Below, piece after piece: positions 42,201-53,007 of a stretch of 64,000 bases of DNA. The position numbers were made by a program, and so were the translations under genes. The notes under the pieces are model-generated. The model was not told the DNA's origin, ran no database searches, and worked only from the letters and a program-made list of their open reading frames with translations. Positions within the stretch are counted from its first letter, which is position 1. Every line of letters starts with the position of its first letter. The stretch is from Populus alba (taxonomy: Eukaryota; Streptophyta; Magnoliopsida; Malpighiales; Salicaceae), in assembly GCF_005239225.2 (NCBI RefSeq), contig NC_133294.1, positions 17,683,631 to 17,747,630 of the forward strand, given 5' to 3'.

Positions 42201-45200
42201 CAGCCTATTACTGTACTTCCCCACCCTCCATGCAAGAGAACACTTCACTCCTGTTAATCACCAAGAAGATTTCAACTTTAGCTGCCCTAAACATTTTCTC
42301 CTCTCCAGGTGGGACTTGAAGGGGAATACCTTGGACTGGATAACGTCAGTCTTACAAATAGCTCACTGTGGAGTCAGGGGACTTCTCTACCTGTTAATAA
42401 GAGCTTGATATGGTACAAGGTAAGTGGATGCATTCAACCGTCAAAGTTATTAGTTCATTAATTTTTAATGATTAATTGTATAATGCATATGTTTCAAGAA
42501 TTGGTTGATGAAATATTTCTCATACTTAGCACTGGCTGCAGTTAAGCCATCATTCTTGTTTCTCGATCCCTTTTATGGCTTTATAGGTTTGATGATTCCC
42601 TTCTTTTTCACATATCAAGCACCTCTATGGCTTAACACTCATGGATGTTTGAACGCCTTGACAGTTCTTAAGTGCTGTAGAATATGACTGGACTGGAAAA
42701 ACGTAGATTGCAGTTGTCATTTTTCCTGGAAAACTTTGTTGATTTGCCCATCATGATAATGAAGTTTCTGAGTTGTAGATATGTGATGAGAAACTATTAT
42801 TGATGAAGAAAAATTGTGAAACTAACAGCTGAATCAGACTCGGGGGGTTTTTATGCATTACGAGCTTGAATTTACAAGCTACAACTTTTGTTCAGTTCTA
42901 TCAATAATGAACTGTATGGTGCCAGTTAAATAAAGTACATATTTCAAATCAGGCCCTGCCCTTCTCCAGTCACAAGTTGAAGCTACTTTTTCCTATAAGT
43001 TCACCATCAGACTACTGCATCCTTTTTTTGGTTTTTGCTTTCATTCTTAGGGTACAATCCTTGCTCCTGAAGGGAACGGTCCCCTAGCCTTAAATCTAGC
43101 AACCATGGGGAAGGGCCAGGCATGGATTAACGGGCAAAGCATAGGACGTTATTGGTCCGCCTATCTATCACCATCAACCGGTTGCACCGACAATTGTGAT
43201 TACAGAGGAGCTTACAATTCATTTAAATGCCAAAAGAAATGTGGTCAACCTGCTCAAACACTGTAAGTGGAATACTCAGAGTGTTTGCTCTATATGAATA
43301 CAATAAGACTAGCAAAATAGATTCCTTTTATGAGAACCAAGATCATAGGTTCAATTCTTTTGTTCTGCGAATGCTTTTCCATGTATTTTATCTAATGTTC
43401 ATTTTATTGCACTTACAAGTTACATCATAACTAAAACATAATTACAAATGATTTCATCATTTGTAAGTAATTTATCTCATTGCTCAGGTATCATATTCCA
43501 CGCACTTGGGTTCATCCTGGTGAGAACCTACTGGTCCTACATGAAGAACTTGGAGGTGACCCTTCACAGATTTCTCTGCTCACACGAACTGGCCAAGATA
43601 TATGCTCTATTGTATCAGAAGATGATCCTCCACCAGCTGATTCCTGGAAGCCAAACTTAGAGTTCATGTCTCAAACTCCAGAAGTTCGACTGACCTGTGA
43701 ACATGGATGGCACATTGCTGGTATCAACTTTGCTAGCTTTGGAACTCCTGAAGGAAAATGCGGAACGTTCACTCCAGGGAATTGTCATGCTGACATGTTA
43801 ACAATTGTGCAGAAGGTAAGAAACACTTACTTCGCAACATAATCTAAAACTCTTGGATCTCACATGGACTTGCTGAGTTGAGTATAATGCTATGATGACC
43901 CCAAGTTTGCTACTGTTGGGAAAACTAGGAACAACCGGACACCAATTTAGCGGAATACAATTCACAAGTCCCAATTATTTCCTTCTTTGTGCAGTAAAAA
44001 CAGAATCAAACAATGACCAAATATAATGCAAAAATTCACACAAATCAACACCAAGATTTTTACGTGGAAAACCCGATGCGGGAAAAACCACGGGACCGTA
44101 GTCCACCTAAAAAACTTCCACTATCAACAATAATGGATTCACAACTGTTCTTCCTCAGATTCAACTAAGGGATACAACATAATATCATCAAGAACAACTT
44201 ATTCTCGAATTACAACAAGATTATAAGAGAATTATTGGAGAAAAAACTCACAAACTGACAGCCCCGTTTTCTGTCAAAACGGCCAGCTTCCACGCCACCA
44301 ATCTTCAATCCAACCGTCCAGAATGAAGAGCAACGTGTCTAGAAGCTGCTGTCAAAATTTCAGCCCGATCCAACGGTGAACGAGCTAGGAATCGAAGGAA
44401 GAGCACGGACTGCTCTGCTGCCTCTTCTTCTCTTTTTCTCTCGGTTTTCTCTTCTCTCTTGTTTTTCTTCTGCTGCGTCTACAGTGGCAGCTCCAGCTTT
44501 TTAATTAAGAGAGATAGTCAACTGCCTCTCCTTTAATTAATGTGGTGGTCCCCCCATCACATGGTGCGGGACCACACACAACAAATCTCCCCCTCACGCA
44601 CCATGTGAGGAATTCGCCATACTGGCGATCAACATGTAAGCTTCAATTTAGGAGGCTCTGACAAGCCTGCTTCCCTTTTGCAAAACTCAAACTTCTCTCT
44701 CGGTAGAGGTTTGGTCATCATGTCTGACACATTATCATCGGTATGGATCTTCTCAACAACAAATGACTTCATCTCCATAGCATCTCGAATCCATTGATAT
44801 CTAACCTCAATGTGCTTTGATCGAGAGTGAAAAGTAGGATGCTTACTGAGATGGATTGCACTTTAACTATCACAGTGCAACACAAAGTTCTCTTGAACTA
44901 GGCCAAGTTCATGTAAGAACTTCTTCATCCACAACAACTCTTTGCCCCCTTCAGTAAGAGCAATATATTCAGCTTCTGTAGTGGATAATGCAACACATTT
45001 TTGCAACCTTGATTGCCATGAGACTGCTCCCCCTGCAAACTTCATCAAGTATCCTGATGTGGACTTTCTAGAATCAACATCACCAGCCATATCTGCATCT
45101 GTGTATCCATCCAACACAAGTTTATTATTACCAAAACATAGGCTGAAACTAGAAGTACCTTTGAGATACCTGAGTATCCATTTCACTGCTGACCAGTGTT

Positions 45201-48200
45201 CTTTACCAGGATCAGAGAGGAACCGACTAACCACACCAACTGCATGAGCTATATCCGGCCTTGTGCAAACCATGACATACATCAAGCTACCAACTGCGGA
45301 TGCATAAGGAACCTTTTTCATCTCATCTCTTTCTTCATCACTTGAAGGACACTGCTTAGAGACTTAGTTTTAAAGTGGCTTGCAAGTGGAGAACAAACCG
45401 GTTTGGAGTTGCTCATGTTGAATCTCTCAAGTACCTTTTGAACATATCTCTCCTGAGATAGCCAAAGTTTCTCCTTCTTCCTGTCACGTGTGATCTTCAT
45501 GCCAAGAATCTGTTTTGGCCGGTCCTAAGTCTTTCATTGCAAAAGACTTGCTTAACTCTTCCTTTAACATCTGAATCTTCTTAGCATCATGGCCAACAAT
45601 CAACATATCATCCACATACAACAGGAGAATAATAAAGTTTCCATCTGGAAACCTTTTCATAAATACACAAATGATCAGAAGTGGTCCTGTCATAACCCAT
45701 GATCCACCATGAAAGAATCAAACTTCTTGTACCATTGTCTTGGAGCTTGCTTTAAACCATATAGGCTCTTTTTCAACCTGCAAACTAACTGCTCTTTACC
45801 TTTTGCTTCAAACCCTTCAGGCTGCTCCATGTAGATCTCTTCATCTAAATCACCATGAAGAAAGGCAGTTTTCACATCAAGTTGTTCAACTTCAAGATTC
45901 AAACTAGCAGCTAAACCAAGCATAACTCGGATTGAAGACATCTTGACCACTGGTGAAAAGATTTCTTCAAAATCAATACCCTTCTTCTGACCGAAACCTT
46001 TCACAACCAATCTTGCCTTGTACCTTGGCTGTGAGCAATGTTCATCAATTTTCAGCTTGAACACCCATTTGTTCTTGAGTGCTCTTTTACCTTTAGGAAG
46101 CTTCACTAACTCAAAAGTATGGTTTTCATGCAAGGATTTCATCTCTTCTTGCATTGCTTTCAACCACTCACTTTTCTTCTCATGTGACATAGCTTCATCA
46201 AAGCATTCTGGCTCTCCCCCATCAGTAACCAGCACATATTCATGAGGAGAGTATTTGGTGGAAGGTTGGCGAGGTCTAGTTGACCTCCTCAATTGTGGCT
46301 CATCTGGAGCTTCCTGCATAACCTGTTCAGGAATAACATCAATATCATCATTAGCTGATTCAGGATCACCAACTAATGGCTCATTAAGAAAACCACCATT
46401 ATCATCATTTTGCAAATCTCCACCGTGATTAGCAGGCATCAAAGGTAACTGTGGAGTAGGTATTGGATTTGAATTAGATGGGATAAAAGTAGTAGACTCT
46501 GTTTTCTCCTTCTGTTCAAAGTCTTCAATGGTTTGATCTTCAAAGAAGATAACATCTCTGCTTCTCACAATTTTCTTCTCCTTTGGATCCCATAGCCTAT
46601 AGCCAAACTCATCATCTTCAGAGCCCAAGAAAATACACTGCTTTGTCTTGCTGTCAAGCTTAGACCTTTCATCCCTTGGAACATGTACGAATGCTCTGCA
46701 TCCAAACACTCTCAAGTGTGCATAAGAGACATCCTTTCCTTTCCAAACTCTATTTTGGAACATCAAAATCAAGAGGAACTGATGGAGAAAGGTTGATCAT
46801 GGCAACTGCAGTCTTCATTGCCTCACCCCAAAAGGACTTAGGCAGCTTTGCATGAGAGAGCATACATCTAATTCTTTTCAACAATGGTTCGGTTCATTCT
46901 CTCAGCCACTCCATTCTGCTGTGGAGTCTTAGGAACTGTCTTCTCCAACTTGATACCATGTTCCCTGCAATACTTCTCAAAAGGACCTCTGTATTCACCA
47001 CCATTGTCAGCTCGAATACATTTAAGCTTTCTACCAGTTTCTCTTTTCACTCTGGCATGGAAATCCTTAAAGACATCAAGCACCTGATCTTTGGATTTCA
47101 AACAAGTGGCCCAAATTTTCCTGGAGTGATCATCAATAAAACTAACAAAGTACAATGCACCTCCAAGAGACTTATCAATCATAGAGCAAACATCAGTATG
47201 AACTAAATCAAGAACATGTGATCTTCTATGTGAAGGTGATCTTTGAAATGCTACTCTATGTTGTTTACCAACTAAACAATGAGTACATGTGTTCAAGTTC
47301 ATACCTTTTAATGGAAGGTAGTTTTTTCTTGGCAAGGATGCCAAGGCCTTTCTCACTCAAATGTCCAAGCCGTTTATGCCATAAATCAGTAGAGCAATCT
47401 TCAATTGCATTCACCTCCCCTTTGATCACCTTGGCTTGTGACATGTAGAGACCCATCTTTTTTCCCTTTAGCAACAATTAGGGAATTTCTGGAGAGTTTC
47501 CATTTACCATCTCAAAGAAATTGTAATAGCCTTCTTCATCAAGAGTACCTGTAGAGATCAAATGTAGGCGCATATCAGGGCACATGCCTAACATCTTTGA
47601 GTAGCAACTTGCACCCAGTATTGGTTTCCAACCAAATGTCTCCAATGCCCACAACACTAGCCATCCCTTGATTTCCCATCCTAACTTGACCAAAGTCACC
47701 AGCAGTGTAGGATGTGTAAAAATCACGTCGGGGTGTAACATGGTAAGAAGCTGCTGAATCTGCAATCCAGGTGGTATCCTGACATACAAGATTAACACAA
47801 CCATCATCACAAACAATGCAACATCACCATCAAATACAACTGCAGCTGTACCATTCTCTTCATTCTTGTCTTCATTTTTACCCTTTTGATCTCTTTTGTA
47901 CTTTCTGCAATCCTTTTGCATATGCCCAGGCTTGTCACAATAATAACACTTGAAACCCTTCCTTGACTGAGATCTTCCTCTTGGCTTCCATTTGCCTTTT
48001 CTATTGCTGGATTCTCTATCTTGCTTGCTGTGAGAGAACCTGCTTGGACTTCTCTCCCGACTTTCTGTAACAAGTGCATGAGACTCGGAAGTGCTTGTCC
48101 CTTTCCTTCTCTTCTCTTCGTTGAGGATACAATCCTTCACTGTTTTCAAAGTGAGCTTTCCATTCGGAGTAGAATTGCTAAGTGACACCACCAAAGTCTC

Positions 48201-50059
48201 CCAACTATCCGGCAATGAACTCAATAGGATTAATGCTTGCATTTCATCGGCTAACTCAAGATTCATCAATGACAACTGATTCAAGAATCCTTGGAATACA
48301 TTTATATGCACCGAAGCATCTTCACCATCTCTATACTTCAAATTCACAAGGTCTCTAATTACAAAAACCTTGTTTTGTGCACTCTCCTTGGCAAAGGTTT
48401 CTTCCAACATCTTCCAAACTGTATAGCAGTCATGTTCTTGAGAAATATGATTAATAGACTTGGAGGATACCCATTTTCTAACATTAGCGGTAGCCTTTCT
48501 ATTAAGCCCATTCCATTTTGCATCATCCATTTCATCAGGCTTTATTCCTTTACATTCAATCGGTAAAGCCAAATCATTGCAATATAAGTGATCCTCCATC
48601 ATTGTTTTCCATAGAAAATAATTTGAGGAAGTGAGCTTTATCATGCCCGAATCTTCCTTCTCCATTTTAACTGCACAAGAAATTCAATCTACACAACCAG
48701 TGCTCTGATACCACTTGTTGGGAAAACTAGGAACAACCGGACACCAATTTAGCGGAATACAATTCACAAGTCCCAATTATTTCCTTCTTTGTGCAGTAAA
48801 AACAGAATCAAACAATGACCAAATATAATGCAAAAATTCACACAAATCAACACCAAGATTTTTACGTGGAAAACCCGATGCGGGAAAAACCACGGGACCG
48901 TAGTCCACCTAAAAAACTTCCACTATCAACAATAATGGGTTCACAACTGTTCTTCCTCAGATTCAACTAAGGGATACAACATAATATCATCAAGAACAAC
49001 TTATTCTCGGATTACAACAAGATTATAAGAGAATTATTGGAGAAAAAACTCACAAACTGACAGCCCCGTTTTCTGTCAAAACGGCCAGCTTCCACGCCAC
49101 CAATCTTCAATCCAACCGTCTAGAATGAAGAGCAACGTGTCTAGAAGCTGCTGTTAAAATTTCAGCCCGATCCAACGGTGAACGAGCTAGGAATCGAAGG
49201 AAGAGGACGGACTGCTCTGCTGCCTCTTCTTCTCTTTTTCTCTCGGTTTTCTCTTCTCTCTTGTTTTTCTTCTGCTGCGTCTACAGTGGCAGCTCCAGCT
49301 TTTTAATTAAGAGAGATAGTCAACTGCCTCTCCTTTTAATTAATGTGGTGGTCCCCCATCACATGGTGCGGGACCAACACACAACAGCTACCTGGGTTCT
49401 CGTTTTTCTGTCTCAGTTATCCAAGCATTTAATCTTGGCCGTTGCATGAGTCACATATTTCAGATGCTATCGTAACAGTAATTGCCACTATTGGCTCCTC
49501 ATTGTGTTGAAGACTTAAGAGGCATGTTATCTGAAAGATAATTCAATTCTTCGCATTGCATTAAATGTTGAAGGATGACATTCTGACAGAGACGAGCCTG
49601 AGTTTTGTATCTTTTCTTGTCAACTCCCAAATTGTTACATATATCGTATCATTTGAAATCTGGATATTATTTTGGGGGTTAGAAGGATTGAGGCTTAATG
49701 AGTCACTGTTTCCTTCGAAAGCCTTCTTGGAATTCTCTGTTGCAACGTTTTCTTAGTTAAGAGTCCATTTCCTTTGAGCCATACAAATACAATTGCTGGT
49801 TATTTGGTTACTATTCTACTGTTAATCATAGCACCTTCCTATTTTGGACTTGTGAAATAAATTTGTCCTCCATCAATGGTTGCATCTTACTCCTAGCACC
49901 TTCCTCCTGCTTCTCTTCATCTATTACACGTTTGAATGATAATTACAGGCTTGCATTGGCCAAGAAGGATGTTCAATTCCTATATCAGCAGCTAAACTTG
50001 GTGACCCCTGTCCTGGAGTTGTAAAACGCTTTGTGGTTGAAGCTCTATGCAGTGAATGA
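36211..50059 (+). CDS. BGAL: Beta-galactosidase, GH35 with C-terminal SUEL lectin domain
   Basis: Nineteen coding exons: 36211-36390, 36506-36601, 36835-36947, 37259-37325, 37438-37530, 37827-37970, 38094-38182, 38302-38407, 38535-38622, 39050-39168, 39768-39932, 40137-40336, 40693-40787, 41225-41334, 41918-42025, 42309-42419, 43051-43262, 43488-43815, 49949-50059. Total 2535 nt, 844 aa, all in phase. Start chosen at 36211 (A at -3, G at +4); an in-frame ATG at 36196 is possible. Signal peptide about 1-28, then GH35 domain with [15 protein letters not shown], acid/base Glu in [14 protein letters not shown] and nucleophile Glu in WTENYSGWF; beta-sandwich domains follow; SUEL/rhamnose-binding lectin domain at the C-terminus spans exons 18-19. 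Such enzymes trim beta-galactosyl residues from wall pectin, xyloglucan or glycoproteins in the apoplast. Exact BGAL number not decided. The last intron is 6.1 kb because it holds a Copia element. Confidence 0.93.
43909..43913. repeat. Target-site duplication, left (GCTAC)
   Basis: GCTAC abuts the left LTR and is repeated exactly at 49387-49391 after the right LTR. Five bases is the usual Copia duplication size. Confidence 0.95.
43914..44583 (-). repeat. Copia LTR (3' LTR of the element)
   Basis: 670 bp, TGTTGGG...AACA. Nearly identical to 48716-49386. It contains CTTC/TTCT-rich and TTAATTAA sections and lies downstream of the element's coding strand. Confidence 0.95.
44584..44595 (-). promoter_or_regulatory. 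Polypurine tract of Copia element
   Basis: Minus-strand GAGGGGGAGATT is directly adjacent to the 3' LTR, the expected site for plus-strand priming. Confidence 0.8.
44629..48665 (-). pseudogene. Copia gag-pol, disrupted
   Basis: Minus strand. Gag starts at 48665 ([11 protein letters not shown]), with a CCHC zinc knuckle [14 protein letters not shown] (about 47915-47955). A protease active site (DSA) lies in another frame; two compensating frameshifts (about 47810 and 47560) bracket it. Integrase has HHCC ([14 protein letters not shown]) and the catalytic D, D and E ([19 protein letters not shown]); its frame shifts near 47480, 47310 and 46870. RT follows ([17 protein letters not shown] at about 45610) with breaks near 45690, 45500 and 45330. 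RNase H has one in-frame TAA at about 44860, after which the frame stays open to TGA at 44629. I do not give a repaired protein. Confidence 0.92.
48702..48713 (-). promoter_or_regulatory. Primer binding site (initiator tRNA-Met)
   Basis: Minus-strand TGGTATCAGAGC lies two bases inside the 5' LTR; it complements the 3' end of initiator tRNA-Met, the common Copia primer. Confidence 0.93.
48716..49386 (-). repeat. Copia LTR (5' LTR of the element)
   Basis: 671 bp, TGTTGGG...AACA; supplies the element's promoter, directed antisense to the host gene. Adjoins the primer binding site. Confidence 0.95.
49387..49391. repeat. Target-site duplication, right (GCTAC)
   Basis: Exact copy of 43909-43913. 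Confidence 0.95.
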
Positions 50060-50999
50060 TTCCAATGCTGCTCCGACGGAGGCGATTACTATAATGGCTT
50101 CTCAATAACAACTCTGGCTCTCCAGATTTGTCCTTCAAATCTGTGATTTTGAGTGTCCTGCATATTTCAGAAATAAGCATTTCAAGCAGCCAGTTAGTTT
50201 CTTCACTATCTTGTATTTGTTAAAAACTCAAAAAAGCAATATAAGTTCACATATGTGCCGCCATGTAAACACTATACAACTTCAAGGTACCAAATACTCA
50301 ATTCATTGCTTATCTTTACCTCGTTTATTGTTTATTTTCTTGTACAACTTTCATCTAACACTTTAGATCGCATTTGATGAACGTAATCTTACAACTTTAA
50401 AAAGGAATTCTTGGTCAACTTAATAAAAATATTCATTTTAATTTGAAAATATCTTTTATACAATATTATTTTATAGGGAATTTCTCTAAAACAAAGCCTT
50501 CTTGATTGGCATAATAAAAAAATGGTATACTGAAACGTTAAAATCCATGTACTCGATTGATGAAAAGTGATTATTGTTTACTAAAAAAGCAATTTAGAGG
50601 CAATTCGGCATCTTAAGACTCTCGGAGAAATCAAAGTTGACAAAAAAAATGTAGAACCAATTTAGAGGCTGATGGAATACTTTCTCATCCAAGAACCATG
50701 GAGACCGGTGGAATAATTCCTTGTACAAGAACTAACCAGAGAAGAGATGATCTTGGAAATCATCTATGTATGCAATTTTAAAAGCTCTATGGATGGGATG
50801 AGTACTTCTCACAGGATCGATGAAGTCAGTGAATCATATAAAGATGGTGAACAATCCAAGAAGATTGTGACTACAAAGTTGATTAACATGAAAAACTGGC
50901 CATAATATTTATTTGATAAGAGGTTTGAGGGTATAACAATATAATTATTATTGATAGCAGAGGAAATCTGAGAGAGAAGCTAGTAAGTATAATATATGA
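50060..50999. other. Beta-galactosidase 3' UTR and flank
   Basis: The first few hundred bases are the probable 3' UTR. The rest has no recognisable gene and leads into a Gypsy remnant that may begin before 51000 in unrecognisable form. Confidence 0.4.
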
Positions 51000-52140
51000 C
51001 TCTCAAGTGGAAGGGAATGCACCATACAGAATTCATACAAGAGGCTTAAAGCAATGTTTTTCTAGCCTTGCACGAAAACCTCAGTTAAAGGATTTGTGGA
51101 AGATTGTGATGTGTGTAAACAAGCTAAGATGGAAAAGAGTACCCTACCCTGGTTTACTGCAGCCGCTACCTATACCAGAAGGTATTTGGAAGAACATAAC
51201 AATGAACTTTGTGGAAAGATTGCCAAAATATGGTATATATACTGGTAATTGTTGATAGATTCACAAAATATGGACATTTATTGGCTGTAACTCATCCTTT
51301 TACAGCTAAAGACATTGCTAAGTTATTCTTGGAACATGTATACAAGTTTCATGGATTACCATCTTTTATTGTGACTGATAGAGACAAAGTTTTCACAAGT
51401 CTTTTGTGGAAGGAACTATTCAAACTACTAAGAGTGAGGTTATTTATGAGCACAACATTCCATCCTTGAATCAATAGTCAAGTAGAAAAGGTTATACAGT
51501 GCTTAGAAACCTTTCTAAGATGTATGACCACGCATAATCCAAACAAGTGGTATAATTGGTTGTCTAAAGCTCAGTAGTGGTACAATTCGAGCTATCACTC
51601 AGCTATATGGCTATCGACCTCCTACCCTACCTTAGAGGTAACTCCGTCTGCACCAACTCCAGTAGCAGCTGTGAATGAAGTTATTCAAAGGAGGGTGAAC
51701 ATGGATAGATGGTTGCAGTCATAATTAGAAAAGGCTAGAAACAGAATGAAGTAAATGGCTGACAAGGGCAGAACCGAAAAGGTGTTTCAAGTTGGTGATT
51801 TGGTCTGCTTAAAGCTTGAACCTTATAAGCAGATGAGTATGGCACTAAGGAAGAATGTGAAGCGGAACCCGAGGTTTTATGGTCCCTATAAGATCATACA
51901 AAAGGTTGGAGGGGTAGCCTATAAGCTATCCCATGACTGATGAAGAGGGCAGAATCAAATTTAGTCCAATAGCAATCCTAGATCGAAAATTGATGAAGAA
52001 AGGTAACAAGACAATAATAATGAGTCTGGTACAGTGGTCAAATATATTCCAAGAGGATGCTACATAGGAAGAGCTGGAAGAATTGGCAAAACAATTTCCA
52101 GAATTCAATATTGATTCTTGAGGATAAGAAACTATTGAAG
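51000..52140 (+). pseudogene. Ty3/Gypsy integrase remnant with chromodomain-type end
   Basis: Degenerate plus-strand integrase: PGLLQPLPIPEGIWKNITMN (about 51150-51205), VDRFTKYGHLLAVTHPFTAK, then LPSFIVTDRDKVFTSLLWKE (core), QCLETFLRCMT and YNSSYHSA, followed by FQVGDLVCLKLEPYKQ, NPRFYGPYKII (integrase C-terminal part) and LVQWSNIFQEDAT (chromodomain-like, about 52030-52065). Several stops and frameshifts and a deletion after YNSSYH; the D-D-E spacing is incomplete. Chromovirus lineage by the C-terminal motif. Not functional. Confidence 0.85.
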
Positions 52141-52150
52141 ATAAAAGTAT

Positions 52151-52456
52151 TGTTATGATCATGAGCTTACATCATCAATGAAGTATTTGATATGTGATAA
52201 ATAAAGGGATAAGCATGTGAATAATTAGGAGAATAAAGGGTGGAAAGCAACTGCAGAGAAGTATACACGTGAGGATGATAGTTAGTTAGTACAGTTGATA
52301 TGGTTAAGTCAATTAGAATCTTGGTGTACATGAGCTGTTGTAAAGAAAGGAATGCAAGTATTTGAATGATAAAACATCTCTTCTTCTTCTTCTTCCATTT
52401 TCTTCTGAATTTCTTCTCTAAAATTACTTGTTTAAGTTAAGGCATAGCCTTAAACA
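52151..52456 (+). repeat. Possible 3' LTR of the Gypsy remnant
   Basis: Directly after the remnant, a segment starts TGTTATGATCATG and ends TTAAGGCATAGCCTTAAACA (TG...CA), with CTTCTTCTTC near the end. Position and ends fit an LTR of about 300 bp. No partner LTR is found upstream, so this is tentative. Confidence 0.4.
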
Positions 52457-53007
52457 TGTCCATGTATCAAAATGAACAGAGCTAAAACTTGGTATACCAT
52501 AGTGTAACTTTCCCCAAACCAACCCCATTAGAAACTAGTGTTACTCATATTACCGCAACCATCCAAAATCAAAGAAAAGCATCATAATCCGAAGCAAGCA
52601 ATTGGGACAACACAGGCCAGCCCAGATTGATCACCTTCTCAGTTAGGTAAGTTCGTTACACAAAAAAAAGTCCCTTTTTATCTCCCTCCTTTTCCTTTTC
52701 TTAATCTTACCTAGTTTCTGTTTGTTTGTTTCCCGAGAAAATGCCAAGAGAAAAAGAAAGAACGGAAAACAAACTTTAATCTCAAAGTTTGAAACTTTCA
52801 CCGTATCCCTTCTCAATCACGCAACTTAATCCATGTGGGTCATTTTCACTGTATTACGTAACTTCCTCCATGTGGGTCACTTGAGCTGTTTCTTTTACCT
52901 TGAAATGTTGTACCGTTTTTTTTCTGTCTTCTTTCTTCCATTTTCTCAGAAACCAAGCAAGGGGGTTTAGTTGAAAGTGAAACTGACCCTTTATTGACTG
53001 AACAGAA
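52457..53007 (+). promoter_or_regulatory. Promoter and leader region of first nuclease gene
   Basis: No gene. A 37-38-base tandem similarity (about 52818-52845 and 52855-52884, shared core CCATGTGGGTCA) lies about 150 bases upstream of the start codon; it could be a duplicated promoter element. Confidence 0.35.

Larger units (their letters stand above)
43914..49386 (-). mobile_element. Ty1/Copia LTR retrotransposon in the last intron of the beta-galactosidase gene
   Basis: A 5473-bp element in antisense to the host gene: LTRs of 670 and 671 bp, TG...CA ends, perfect 5-bp target duplication, initiator-Met primer binding site and a polypurine tract. By eye the two LTRs differ by five substitutions and three single-base indels (about 0.75% substitutions), so insertion was recent. 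Gag, protease, integrase, reverse transcriptase and RNase H domains are all present in Copia order but broken by several frameshifts and a stop, so this copy is not autonomous. Confidence 0.96.

Noticed and set aside
45690..46772. Long minus-strand open frames at 44.8-48.7 kb as host genes
   Set aside because: They are gag-pol of the Copia element: zinc knuckle, integrase, RT and RNase H motifs, flanked by LTRs.
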